This document shows positions 18,070 to 26,742 of a DNA stretch of 64,000 nucleotides, in pieces. The DNA is from Marinomonas rhizomae (lineage in GTDB: Bacteria; Pseudomonadota; Gammaproteobacteria; Pseudomonadales; Marinomonadaceae): contig NZ_QNSE01000002.1 in the NCBI RefSeq assembly GCF_003315485.1, forward strand, positions 309,349 through 373,348, given 5' to 3'. The translations under genes and the position numbers were made by a program. How positions within the stretch are numbered: the first letter of the stretch is position 1; each line of letters opens with the position of its first letter. The notes under the pieces were generated by a model. The model made no database searches. It was not told the DNA's origin and saw only the letters and a program-made list of their open reading frames with translations.

Positions 18070-19926
18070 TTAGCTGCGCTTCCCTGCGTAACGGAATTTA
18101 ATAAATTCCTGTTGGCGAGTAACGATATGAAAAGCATCTCTTAGGTGACGCTTTTCAAATGATGACAAATTTTCAGGGTTAACGTGATTATTAGGCTCTT
18201 CGCCTGCTTCAATTTGGTCTTTCTGATTTTTGATACGCACCATACCTATCATTTCTAGCGCCAACGCTAGATCTTTAGCTCGACCATCAGGCAACAGTCC
18301 TGCAGCTTCAATGTCCTCGATGCGCTCAAGCGTATTGAGTTTGTCGCTGCCGCAGGCAAGAGCGTGAACGCGAACAATATCAATAATTGGTGCTATGCCT
18401 CTTTCTTTTAGATTAAAAGTTCGTGATTGTTCGCCTTCACCGTCTAGAACAAATTGTCGGAAGAAGCCAAGCGGGGGTTTTCGTTGATTGGCATTTCTGG
18501 CCATAAAGGTTAAAAAGCCAGAATGTTGTTTGGCTTCTTGGCGAATGTGCTGATTGAGCTGCTTAGCGAGGGTTTTGTCGCCATAAATACCACGTAGGTC
18601 AAAGAAAATAGAAAGACGTAAAAGTGCTTCAGCCTTGGGTTTTTGTATCCACTCACTGAAGTTTTCCTTCCAAACGCTCAATGGCTGACGCCAGCGAGTG
18701 TTCGATGCCATGATATCACCAGTACAAAGCGTGTAGCCGCAGTCATCTAGATGACGACAAACCCATTCGGATAAATTTTCGAAGTATTCACCATGTAAGG
18801 CTTCGTCGTATTTATTACTTAAGACGATCGCATTGTCTTGGTCGGTTTTAATTGTTTGTTCTTCTCTTGCTTGTGAACCAAGAGCGATAAAACAATAGGG
18901 CACAGGAGGTGGGCCGTACTTTTCTTCGGCCAGCTGCAATAATCGCTTTACAAAGGCGGTACCGATATGTGACATAGCATTACCAATCATTTGTGTATTG
19001 GCATCCGCGACGACAAGTTGGGTGAAAGTATGTGTCATTTTTCGACTGATGCTTTTCAAGCCTTCGATGCCAGTTTGTTTATAAATATCGCTGATCAGAT
19101 AAACGCTGCCGTGGCTTTCTTTTTGAATGATGTCCCCAGTGCTTATCACACCGATAGGGCGCTCATTTTTGACAATGGGAATATGATGAACATTACTTTC
19201 CATCATTTTTAATACGGCTTCTGACGCGTAATCACCGCTGTCCATCACAATTGGGTCGCGGGTCATAACATCGGCGATAGATGTGCTGTAAGGAAGACCT
19301 TTGGCAACAGCCCGAGTGCGTAAATCACGGTCAGTTACAATACCTATTAGTTCGTCATTTTCCGTAATTAATAGGCTTGAAACGCGATGCTCCGCCATTA
19401 TTTGAGCAGAAGTCAGAATGTCTGAGCTAATGTCTGCACTGATCGGTGGTCTTCTTAATAAGCTGACAACAGGGCAGGTCATTAATGATACATCTGAGCT
19501 TTGTGAATCCATCGCAACACGTAAACGTACTTCGCGAGCGAGTTCAAAAAAATCAGAAAAAATATCGTTTTCTTCATAGAGCTTCAAAAACCAGCGGGCT
19601 GGAATACGATACAATAAACTGTCTTCAATTGTACGCATGGATTGTGAGGATTTGCCGCCCCGCAATAGAGAGAAGTAGCCAAACAGCTCGCCTTCATTCA
19701 TACGTCGAATTAACTTTTCTTCCTTGCTAAGTACTTCAATTGCACCACTGCGAATAAAGAACAACGTATTGTTTAGTGAACTGGGAGCGATAACCCATTC
19801 GCCAGCACGAACATACTGAATCTCTATTTCTTTGGACATGTCATTGAGTTGCGGGTCATCGGCAATCTCATTGAATGGCGCATGTTGGCAAAGTGCCTCG
19901 AGAATTTCGGTTAATTCGACATCCAT
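18070..19926 (-). CDS. Cyclic-nucleotide-binding / CBS pair / DUF294 putative nucleotidyltransferase
   Basis: This 618-residue cytoplasmic signalling protein has four parts. A cNMP-binding beta-barrel is at about 15-130. A pair of CBS domains is at about 150-270, with repeated ITENDELIGIVTDRD- and IVKNERPIGVISTGD-type ends. A GlnD-like nucleotidyltransferase domain has GSQAREEQTIKTDQD from 350, including Asp362 and Asp364. A DUF294 C-terminal helical domain is at about 470-610. The fold suggests protein or small-molecule nucleotidylation controlled by cNMP and adenine nucleotides, but no target is known for this family. It sits 44 bases after the manganese exporter gene with no terminator between, and directly before the exonuclease. 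Confidence 0.82.
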   Translation of the reverse strand: MDVELTEILEALCQHAPFNEIADDPQLNDMSKEIEIQYVRAGEWVIAPSSLNNTLFFIRSGAIEVLSKEEKLIRRMNEGELFGYFSLLRGGKSSQSMRTIEDSLLYRIPARWFLKLYEENDIFSDFFELAREVRLRVAMDSQSSDVSLMTCPVVSLLRRPPISADISSDILTSAQIMAEHRVSSLLITENDELIGIVTDRDLRTRAVAKGLPYSTSIADVMTRDPIVMDSGDYASEAVLKMMESNVHHIPIVKNERPIGVISTGDIIQKESHGSVYLISDIYKQTGIEGLKSISRKMTHTFTQLVVADANTQMIGNAMSHIGTAFVKRLLQLAEEKYGPPPVPYCFIALGSQAREEQTIKTDQDNAIVLSNKYDEALHGEYFENLSEWVCRHLDDCGYTLCTGDIMASNTRWRQPLSVWKENFSEWIQKPKAEALLRLSIFFDLRGIYGDKTLAKQLNQHIRQEAKQHSGFLTFMARNANQRKPPLGFFRQFVLDGEGEQSRTFNLKERGIAPIIDIVRVHALACGSDKLNTLERIEDIEAAGLLPDGRAKDLALALEMIGMVRIKNQKDQIEAGEEPNNHVNPENLSSFEKRHLRDAFHIVTRQQEFIKFRYAGKRS

Positions 19927-19970
19927 TGTTCCATTCCTGTTGATTAAAAAGCCGTTATTAAGAGTCTATA

Positions 19971-20537
19971 TTATTGAAGCAGAGGCGTTGCTATTGTGAC
20001 TATTCCCATAATGAGAAACAGTAAACAAGCTAGCTGGCGTGTGCGGTTAGCATTGATTCTGTCCATTATCCAGTTGCCAGCAAATATCACTGGGACGTTT
20101 GCTAGCATCATACCGATAGTTGAGCCTAGCAAGACCATCCAAATACTGCCATAGTGCGCCCCCAATAAAACGGTGGCGATTTGAGTTTTGTCGCCGATTT
20201 CAGCAAGGAAAAACAAGATAAACGTTGCACTAAAGGCACCGTATTTCAGCATGGCATTATCTTCACTGTCATCTTTATCAGGTATTAACAACCATAAACC
20301 TACGGCAATAAAGCTTGAGCCAACTACCCAACTGATCGCGCTTTCGGGAATCCAGTGAGCGACTTCAACACCGAGCCATGCTGAGAGCGCATGATTTAAT
20401 AGAGTCGCAGCAAGAATGCCAAGAACAATAGAAACTTTAGAGGCAAAACGTGTAGCAAGGAATAAGGCTAGAAGTTGAGTTTTATCGCCGATTTCAGCAA
20501 GAGCAACAGTGGAGGTAGAAGTGAGCAATGCTTCCAT
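19971..20537 (-). CDS. mneA: UPF0016 (GDT1/TMEM165, MneA-like) manganese exporter
   Basis: This inner-membrane cation exporter has 188 residues and six transmembrane helices arranged as two repeats. Each repeat carries the family motif E-x-G-D-K-T: EIGDKT at 15-20 and 113-118. The start is placed at the ATG at 20537; the longer frame would begin inside the riboswitch expression platform. Bacterial members such as Vibrio MneA export Mn2+ and are controlled by a yybP-ykoY riboswitch. A riboswitch of that class lies directly upstream here, so both lines agree. The gene name follows the Vibrio protein. Confidence 0.88.
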   Translation of the reverse strand: MEALLTSTSTVALAEIGDKTQLLALFLATRFASKVSIVLGILAATLLNHALSAWLGVEVAHWIPESAISWVVGSSFIAVGLWLLIPDKDDSEDNAMLKYGAFSATFILFFLAEIGDKTQIATVLLGAHYGSIWMVLLGSTIGMMLANVPVIFAGNWIMDRINANRTRQLACLLFLIMGIVTIATPLLQ

Positions 20538-20588
20538 TTGATCGATCCAAGGTGGGCAATAAACGAAAGACAAAAACCTGAGCCCACC

Positions 20589-20725
20589 TGAGCCAAGTCA
20601 TTGTCTTAAGTCTCATCAACCCTGCCGATATGGTGTCGGATCAGGATTTCTTTGCCACGAGCTTGAGGCTCGATTATGTTGACAAAGAATCTTTGCAGTG
20701 CAAAGAAGATTACTCCCCTAAGAGG
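20589..20725 (-). promoter_or_regulatory. yybP-ykoY manganese riboswitch
   Basis: Read on the minus strand, the leader has the conserved class features in order: GGGGAGTAATC near the 5' end, a stem CTTTGCACTGCAAAG, GTCAACATAATCGAG, CTCGTGGCAAAG, and the 3' block GATGAGACTTAAGAC. These are hallmarks of the Mn2+-sensing yybP-ykoY aptamer. Downstream, GGTGGGC (20582-20588) can pair with GCCCACC (20551-20557) just before the mneA start, a plausible expression platform. A tandem GGCTCAGG sequence lies at the junction. Confidence 0.88.
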
Positions 20726-20731
20726 ACGCAG

Positions 20732-20760
20732 ATAATAGAATATTTACAAAAAAAAAACAA
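20732..20760 (-). promoter_or_regulatory. Candidate sigma-70 promoter of the riboswitch-mneA transcript
   Basis: TTGTTT and TATTAT are separated by 17 bases on the minus strand. The expected start falls at about 20725, exactly where the riboswitch begins. The -35 box overlaps the terminator of the BCCT gene. Confidence 0.55.
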
Positions 20761-20793
20761 CGCGAATGTCCTGCTTCGGCCAATCGCGTTGTT
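20745..20793 (-). terminator. Rho-independent terminator of the BCCT transporter gene
   Basis: AACAACGCGA and TCGCGTTGTT form a perfect 10-bp stem. On the minus strand a run of ten T follows. A second small stem, GTGGCTTC / GAAGCCAC (20807-20825), lies between it and the stop codon. Confidence 0.88.
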
Positions 20794-20832
20794 TTCTTAG
20801 TTGTGAGTGGCTTCTAGGAAGCCACCACAAAA

Positions 20833-22422
20833 CTATGCTTTCTTATAAAGATGCATATCGCTATGCAAACCTTTCCACAAGCTCACACACATGATCAGCA
20901 TGAGCAAGGTAAATGGTAAGCCAATGGTAATGGCTGCGGCTTGAATCGCACCGAGCGCTTCAGAACCACCACCTACCAATAGTGCGATGGCAATAACACC
21001 TTCTAGAATAGCCCAGAATACACGCTGAATCATTGGTGCATCGGTTTTACCGCCAGCGGTAATACCATCGATAACCAAAGAGCCAGAGTCAGAAGAGGTC
21101 ACAAAGAAAACCAATACAAGAATGATACCTATGAAGGAAATCACAGACGTCATTGGAAGATTTTCAAACATTTGGAACATAGCAAGAGAAGAATCAGAAA
21201 TTCCGTTTGCTAAAGCACCAATACCGTTTGCTGACTGGTCTAGAGCTGATCCACCAAAGATAGACATCCATACGAGGGATACAACAGTAGGGACCAATAA
21301 CACAGCAACAATGAATTCACGTACTGAACGGCCGCGTGAAACGCGCGCGATAAACATACCAACAAATGGTGACCAAGAAATCCACCAAGCCCAGTAGAAT
21401 ACAGTCCAGCCATGGTAGAAGGTTGTATCTTCACGGCCGATCCAATTACTTAATGGAATGATGTTTTCAACATAGCTTAAAAAGTAAGAACCCATTGCTG
21501 CAAAGATAGCGCTAGAGTTGCCAACGATCACAATAAAGACCGCCAATACGGCAGCGATGATCATGTTGACGTTAGAGAGTAGTTTTACACCACCTTCTAG
21601 GCCTCGTGCTACCGAAATAATGGCAACAGCAGTAACACCACAGATAACAAGGATTTGTGTTGTTAACGTGTTTGGAATATCGAATAGGAAGTTAAGACCA
21701 CTTGTTGCTTGCAGTGCACCAAAGCCAAGTGATGTTGCCAAACCAAAGATAGTCGCAATAACAGAAACAACATCGATTACGTGACCGATGCCACCCCAAA
21801 CTTTCTCTCCAAACAATGGATAGAAAGCAGAGCGAATGGTAAGAGGTAAACCTTTGTTGTATGCAAAGAAAGCTAGAGACAAACCCACTACAGCGTATAT
21901 GGCCCAAGGATGAAGACCCCAATGGAACATGGTTGCCCCCATTGCTAGGTCGCGAGCTTCTGGCGTATTTTTAACCACATCAAAAGGCGTGCCGTACCAA
22001 CCAGTATAATAAGCTACTGGTTCAGCCACACTCCAGAACATCAGACCAATACCCATGCCTGCTGCGAACAGCATAGAGAACCAGGTAATTGTTGAGTGTT
22101 CTGCTTTGGCTTCCGTTCCACCTAGGCGAATTCTACCAAGAGGAAGAGCGATGAGAAGTAGACAAAAAAGTACGAAGATATTGCCGGATACCATGAAAAA
22201 CCAATCAAAGTTATTGATCGACCAGTTTTTGGCACCTGATAAGATAGCACTCGCATCAGCCGGGAATAAAATACTGCCAATGATAAATGCAAAGATAATA
22301 AGTGCGCTGGTACTAAACACTGGGTTTAATACGTCTAAACCAAGAAACTGAACGTTATCTTGCCCTACTTTATATGACGTGTTGTATTCTGCCCGACCAC
22401 TGTCAGGTACTTTATTACTCAT
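20833..22422 (-). CDS. BCCT-family betaine/choline/carnitine-type transporter
   Basis: This secondary transporter has 529 residues and 12 transmembrane helices. The start at 22422 is chosen because AGGAG lies 7 bases upstream, against only one base for the ATG at 22428. The family signature in the substrate site reads GMGIGLMFWSVAEPVAYY; HWGLHPWAIYAVVGL and FYWAWWISWSPFVGMFIARVSRG follow. The glycine-rich GMGIG stretch fits Na+-coupled glycine betaine or DMSP carriers rather than carnitine exchangers. The C-terminal tail is short, so an osmosensing tail like that of BetP is absent. It would serve uptake of osmolytes in a marine cell. It is a single-gene unit with its own terminator. Confidence 0.88.
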   Translation of the reverse strand: MSNKVPDSGRAEYNTSYKVGQDNVQFLGLDVLNPVFSTSALIIFAFIIGSILFPADASAILSGAKNWSINNFDWFFMVSGNIFVLFCLLLIALPLGRIRLGGTEAKAEHSTITWFSMLFAAGMGIGLMFWSVAEPVAYYTGWYGTPFDVVKNTPEARDLAMGATMFHWGLHPWAIYAVVGLSLAFFAYNKGLPLTIRSAFYPLFGEKVWGGIGHVIDVVSVIATIFGLATSLGFGALQATSGLNFLFDIPNTLTTQILVICGVTAVAIISVARGLEGGVKLLSNVNMIIAAVLAVFIVIVGNSSAIFAAMGSYFLSYVENIIPLSNWIGREDTTFYHGWTVFYWAWWISWSPFVGMFIARVSRGRSVREFIVAVLLVPTVVSLVWMSIFGGSALDQSANGIGALANGISDSSLAMFQMFENLPMTSVISFIGIILVLVFFVTSSDSGSLVIDGITAGGKTDAPMIQRVFWAILEGVIAIALLVGGGSEALGAIQAAAITIGLPFTLLMLIMCVSLWKGLHSDMHLYKKA

Positions 22423-22897
22423 AAACATTCTCCTGAATTAGTGAAAACTTCCCCATGACTTCTATAGAATAACTGAATTTATAGAAATCTATTCAAATCT
22501 TTTTAAACGAAAATCAACATGAGCGTTTTTCTACACAATTCCGTTATTTCACCCTAAAAGAATTCTCATTATCGAATTGTTCTTAATACGACGTATTTTG
22601 TTCTTTTTTCACAATTTATGCATAATTTAGTGTTGTCCATTTTGCCAATGAGACCAAAGTATTTGATCATCTCAGCCACAAAAGGAGCAAAAATATAGAG
22701 CGCTGTAAATTGTTGAAATAGAAAGAAATGACGGGTGATTTCTTTCGTTTAAAAAGATATTTTATTAAAAAATTCACTAGTTTGTATGTTGCTAATAGAA
22801 CAAAAAAGGCCATCAAAGATGGCCTTTTTTGTTCTTAACTTGATAAGGGTTACATCTAAATGCTTAGATGTCAAATTATAGTAAATAAAATGACCTG
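22423..22897. promoter_or_regulatory. Intergenic region between BCCT gene and hemW
   Basis: About 475 AT-rich bases with no convincing gene. The right part holds two hairpins downstream of hemW: the terminator at 22802-22830, and ACATCTAA/TTAGATGT at 22852-22871. The left part should contain the BCCT promoter. No operator was recognised. Confidence 0.4.
22802..22830 (-). terminator. Bidirectional Rho-independent terminator downstream of hemW
   Basis: AAAAAAGGCCATC and GATGGCCTTTTTT form a perfect 13-bp stem with a 3-base loop and A/T tracts on both sides. Confidence 0.88.
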
Positions 22898-24067
22898 CTA
22901 TGGAAGGAATAATTCAAGCAATTCGTTAAGAAATAATTTGCCTTTTTCAGTGGTTTTGATGCGTTGTTTTTTCCATTCATTGCCATCTAAGAGACCTTTT
23001 TGTAGCGCCATTTCACAAGATTTAAGTAGAGAAACTGGCACACTTTGATAGGTAAATCGCTCATAATCCTTTAAATCAAAGGATTCGAACAAACGTAGAC
23101 GGTTCATCATGAATTCGAGAGGCAAGTCTTCTTGCTCGATCGCCTCTTTGATCGCCAAGGCTTCAGGTAAGTTAGTTAAGTAATGGTTCGGGTGGCGAGT
23201 CTTTCGTGTACGAAATATTTGACCATTAACCAATGTGATCTTACCGTGAGCGCCAGCCCCAATTCCTATGTAATCACCGAAGCGCCAATAATTCAGGTTG
23301 TGTGTCGCGCGGTGGTTTTCCTTCGAGTTAGCGGAAACTTCATACTGAGCATAACCCTGTTTGCTGAGCAGCGCTTGCCCAGCATCTTGAATTTCCCATA
23401 AGGTGTTGTCTTTTGGTAGCGTTGGCGGACGACGATAAAACTCTGTATTTGGTTCGATAGTCAGTTGATACCAAGATAAGTGTTCAGGGTTTAGTTCGAT
23501 GGCTAGGGACAAATCTTCTAGCGCCATTTCTAGGCTCTGATCTGGTAACCCATGCATCAAATCAAGGTTGATATTGTCAAAACCTGCGGCTCTAGACTTA
23601 TCCACAGCGTGTATTGCTTCTTCACGGTTGTGGATTCTTCCTAGGGTTTTCAACAGGTTTGGCTGAAAACTTTGTATACCAATGGAGAGTCGATTGATCC
23701 CAGCTTGACGAAAATGGCGGAATTTTTCTTGTTCAAAAGTTCCTGGGTTGGCTTCCATGGTGATTTCAGCATTGTCTGCCCAGGTTAGCTTTTTACGTAG
23801 CGCATCCATTAAACGATAATAGAAGTCTTCGCTCATCAAGCTTGGCGTGCCACCACCAATGAATGCTGTTTGGATTTTTCGACCGGCGACATACGCTAAA
23901 TCCGTGTCTAAATCGGCCAAAAGCTGTGCCAGATAGGCGTCTTCTGGCAGTTTTCCATTGGCTTCAAAACGGTCAGCTTGATGGGAGTTGAAGTCGCAAT
24001 ATGGGCATTTACGCACGCACCAAGGTAAATGGATATACAGACTAAGAGGCGGTAACTGTGTACTCAA
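22898..24067 (-). CDS. hemW: HemW-like radical SAM heme chaperone
   Basis: This 389-residue radical SAM protein has the cluster motif C17-x3-C21-x2-C24 followed by Phe26. Phe (rather than the Cys of HemN) marks HemW, which carries heme rather than oxidising coproporphyrinogen III. GGGTPSL and the family's C-terminal HemN_C domain are present. The first four bases overlap rdgB, so the two are co-translated; rdgB-hemW linkage is common in gammaproteobacteria. Older annotation would call it an oxygen-independent coproporphyrinogen oxidase. Confidence 0.93.
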   Translation of the reverse strand: MSTQLPPLSLYIHLPWCVRKCPYCDFNSHQADRFEANGKLPEDAYLAQLLADLDTDLAYVAGRKIQTAFIGGGTPSLMSEDFYYRLMDALRKKLTWADNAEITMEANPGTFEQEKFRHFRQAGINRLSIGIQSFQPNLLKTLGRIHNREEAIHAVDKSRAAGFDNINLDLMHGLPDQSLEMALEDLSLAIELNPEHLSWYQLTIEPNTEFYRRPPTLPKDNTLWEIQDAGQALLSKQGYAQYEVSANSKENHRATHNLNYWRFGDYIGIGAGAHGKITLVNGQIFRTRKTRHPNHYLTNLPEALAIKEAIEQEDLPLEFMMNRLRLFESFDLKDYERFTYQSVPVSLLKSCEMALQKGLLDGNEWKKQRIKTTEKGKLFLNELLELFLP

Positions 24068-24678
24068 AATGGCCTATCCTGTTGAGTCTGCTGAAAGGAA
24101 GCGAGTAGCTGTTTCAACGCTTTGGCACGATGGCTTATTTGGTTTTTCACTTCTTTTGGCAGGCTGGCGGCGCTGCAAGCGCATTCCGGTACATAAAATA
24201 CAGGATCATAACCAAAGCCTTCTTGGCCTTCCGTAGAGGTCAAAATACGACCTTCCCAGACACCATGAAACACTTGTGGTGTTGGGTCCTCTTTATGGCG
24301 CATATAAGCCAATACGCAATGAAAGCGAGCACTGCGCTTTAGTTCAGGCACGCCGTCCAGCTTGTCTAGTAGCAGCGTGTTATTTGCTTCGTTATTACCG
24401 TGATCCCCTGCAAAACGAGCAGAATAAATACCTGGCGCACCATCTAGATAATCCACTTCGATACCAGAATCATCTGCTAAAGCTGGCAAGCCAGTGTGAG
24501 CGCAAGCATTGCGCGCTTTTAGAATGGCGTTCTCAATAAAGCTTAAGCCTGTTTCCTCGGCTTCTTCAACGTTGAACTCGCTTTGTGGTTTTACATCAAT
24601 GCCCATGTCACCGAGTAAGGCATTGAATTCTTTGATTTTTCCAGCATTGTTGCTAGCTAATACGATGGTTTTGCTCAT
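24064..24678 (-). CDS. rdgB: XTP/dITP pyrophosphatase RdgB (HAM1 family)
   Basis: This 204-residue enzyme hydrolyses dITP, XTP and ITP to monophosphates and keeps deaminated purines out of DNA. The substrate loop SNNAGKIKEF is at 9-18, the catalytic and metal-binding region reads LPALADDSGIEVD, and FGYDPVF and SHRAKA are the specificity motifs near the C-terminus. It overlaps hemW by 4 bases. Length and motifs are standard. Confidence 0.94.
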   Translation of the reverse strand: MSKTIVLASNNAGKIKEFNALLGDMGIDVKPQSEFNVEEAEETGLSFIENAILKARNACAHTGLPALADDSGIEVDYLDGAPGIYSARFAGDHGNNEANNTLLLDKLDGVPELKRSARFHCVLAYMRHKEDPTPQVFHGVWEGRILTSTEGQEGFGYDPVFYVPECACSAASLPKEVKNQISHRAKALKQLLASFQQTQQDRPF

Positions 24679-24755
24679 CGGTTTTTCCTTTATCTTCTAA
24701 AACAAAGGCGGCTGATGTGCCGCCTTGTTATCGTTTGATTGATGCTGCTCGTGAT

Positions 24756-25346
24756 TCATCGGCTGATGTGAAAAATAGCCGTTTCACTGAATAAGTTTGG
24801 CATGGAGCGAATCCACCAGTGGTCTTTTAGTTGGCCATCTACAGCAGCCCAACGCAAAACTTTGATGTTTTTTTCGCGGCATAATCGCTCAAAATCTTGA
24901 AAAGTGAAAAAGTGAATGTTTGGCGTGTCATACCAGTTGTATGGCAAGAAATCCGATACCGGCATTCTGCCTTTTAATGCCAAATGCAAACGACTTCGCC
25001 AATGTCCAAAGTTCGGGAAAGTGATAATGCATTCTTTGCCGATACGCAGCATTTCGTCGATTAGTAAATCTGGGCGACGAAATTGTTGTAAGGCGTGCGT
25101 CATTAAGACTAAGTCAAAACTTTGGTCATCGAAGTTCTGCAAACCTTCGTCGATGTTCTGTTCTAAAACCGGAATACCCTTTTCAATACAAGTGTTTAAA
25201 TCGTCATGACCGATTTCTAAGCCATATCCATTTACCTGTTTATTCTGAATAAGGTGGTGAAGCAATTCGCCTGGGCCGCAAGCCAAATCAAGCACTCGAA
25301 TATTGGGCTGTACCCATTCATCGATCATTTCTAAATCAGAGCGCAT
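24756..25346 (-). CDS. metW: Methionine biosynthesis protein MetW
   Basis: This 196-residue methyltransferase-fold protein has a SAM-binding motif LDLACGPGELL at about 20-30. Its first base overlaps the last base of metX, a coupling kept across proteobacteria. MetW partners MetX in the acylation of homoserine, and its exact catalytic role is not settled. The FPNFGHWRSRL and YDTPNIHFFT blocks are typical of the family. Confidence 0.92.
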   Translation of the reverse strand: MRSDLEMIDEWVQPNIRVLDLACGPGELLHHLIQNKQVNGYGLEIGHDDLNTCIEKGIPVLEQNIDEGLQNFDDQSFDLVLMTHALQQFRRPDLLIDEMLRIGKECIITFPNFGHWRSRLHLALKGRMPVSDFLPYNWYDTPNIHFFTFQDFERLCREKNIKVLRWAAVDGQLKDHWWIRSMPNLFSETAIFHISR

Positions 25347-26503
25347 TATTTGACCTCCGAGGTAAGACCATTGGCCACGCGAGTTAAAAAGGTGTTTAAC
25401 ACGGCCATGTAGCGTGGTATTGGGAATAAAAAGGCATCATGACCTTCTGTTGCTTCGATTTTAGCGTACGAAACCTGCTTGCCTGCTTTGACAAGTGCGT
25501 TGACGATTTCTTCACTACGTTCTGGGGAGAAACGCCAGTCGGTGGTAAAGGAAACTAATAAAAATTCACACTGTGCGCGGCTTAGAACGGCAGAAAGATC
25601 GCCATTGGTTTGTGAAGCCGGATCAAAATAATCCAGCGCCTTGGTCATCAGCATATAAGTATTAGCGTCAAAGCGCTTGGTGAAGGCTTCGCCTTGATAG
25701 CGCAAATAGCTTTCAACTTCGAATTCAATGCCGTAATTGTATTGGTAGTTGTCATGGCGCATTTGACGACCAAATTTTGCGCCCATAGCATCATCTGAAA
25801 GGTAGGTGATGTGCCCCAACATGCGCGCCAAACCAAGGCCGTTGGTTGGTACGGAGTTGTTGTCTATGTAGTTGCCATCAAAAAAGTCAGGGTCACGACG
25901 AATGGACTGACGTGCGACTTCGTTGAAAGCGATATTCTGTGTCGAGAGTTTTGGCGCTGATGCGACAATTACGGCTGACTTTAAACGAGTAGGGAAGCGG
26001 ATGCTCCATTCAAGTACCTGCATACCGCCAAGACTACCGCCAACGATGGCCGCAAAGGTTTGGATACCGAGTAAATCGGCGAGGCGAGCTTGGCTTTCAA
26101 CCCAATCTTCTACTGTTACAATCGGAAAGCTGGCTTCCCAGCGTTGTCCTGTTTCTGGATTGAGGCTAGTGGGTCCCGTTGAACCACAGCAACCACCTAA
26201 GTTGTTGAGAGCAATGACAAAAAAATTATCTGTATCGATGGCTTTGCCTGGTCCTATTGCTGTGTCCCACCAACCGGGTTTGCTATCCGACATGGCATGA
26301 TAGCCTGCAGCGTGATGATCTCCGCTTAGCGCATGGCAAATTAGAATAGCGTTAGAGGCGCTTTGATTGAGCGTGCCATAAGTCTCGTAAGTCAGTTGGT
26401 ACGATGACAAGGTTTGTCCGCAGGAAAGCGCCAACGGTGTGTCGAATTGCGCAATCTGTGGCGTAACAATACCAACAGAGTCGGCTGGAATGACGTCCGG
26501 CAT
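25346..26503 (-). CDS. metX: Homoserine O-acyltransferase MetX
   Basis: This 385-residue alpha/beta-hydrolase catalyses the first step of methionine synthesis from homoserine. The nucleophile elbow is GGSLGG with Ser157; the catalytic His lies in [13 protein letters not shown], and the Asp in [25 protein letters not shown] is the oxyanion and substrate region. The sequence closely follows Pseudomonas MetX, which uses succinyl-CoA, so acetyl versus succinyl preference should not be assumed from the name. It is the first gene of metX-metW. Use of MetX/MetW rather than MetA fits a Pseudomonas-like methionine route. The ribosome binding site (GGAT) is rather far from the start. Confidence 0.92.
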   Translation of the reverse strand: MPDVIPADSVGIVTPQIAQFDTPLALSCGQTLSSYQLTYETYGTLNQSASNAILICHALSGDHHAAGYHAMSDSKPGWWDTAIGPGKAIDTDNFFVIALNNLGGCCGSTGPTSLNPETGQRWEASFPIVTVEDWVESQARLADLLGIQTFAAIVGGSLGGMQVLEWSIRFPTRLKSAVIVASAPKLSTQNIAFNEVARQSIRRDPDFFDGNYIDNNSVPTNGLGLARMLGHITYLSDDAMGAKFGRQMRHDNYQYNYGIEFEVESYLRYQGEAFTKRFDANTYMLMTKALDYFDPASQTNGDLSAVLSRAQCEFLLVSFTTDWRFSPERSEEIVNALVKAGKQVSYAKIEATEGHDAFLFPIPRYMAVLNTFLTRVANGLTSEVK

Positions 26504-26671
26504 AGGTTTGTTGTTATCCTAAAGTAAAGTCCTAAAGAAAGTGTTCGCATTCCCGTGAAGAAAGGCGGGAAGTTCATCGATGATAGATGCCACACAGTCT
26601 AGCGTTTGTGCTCAGTGTCATCAAGAGGCGGATGTCTCCACCAAACTGTGTATGCCATTAGATGTTTGAAA

Positions 26672-26713
26672 GTAAGACACTTCAACCATCAACTGATGCT
26701 TGAAGTGTCTTAC
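26672..26713 (-). terminator. Long hairpin terminator after the chemoreceptor gene
   Basis: GTAAGACACTTCAA and TTGAAGTGTCTTAC form a perfect 14-bp stem. Inside it CATCA pairs with TGATG. The T-run on the minus strand is short. It separates the chemoreceptor from the metX promoter region. Confidence 0.7.
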
Positions 26714-26742
26714 TTGTTGAGGTGTCTGAGGCTAATAAGGTG

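Noticed and set aside
26504..26671. MetJ boxes or a SAM riboswitch before metX
   Set aside because: No AGACGTCT-like repeats and no aptamer pattern seen; only a small TTCCCG/CGGGAA stem is present.
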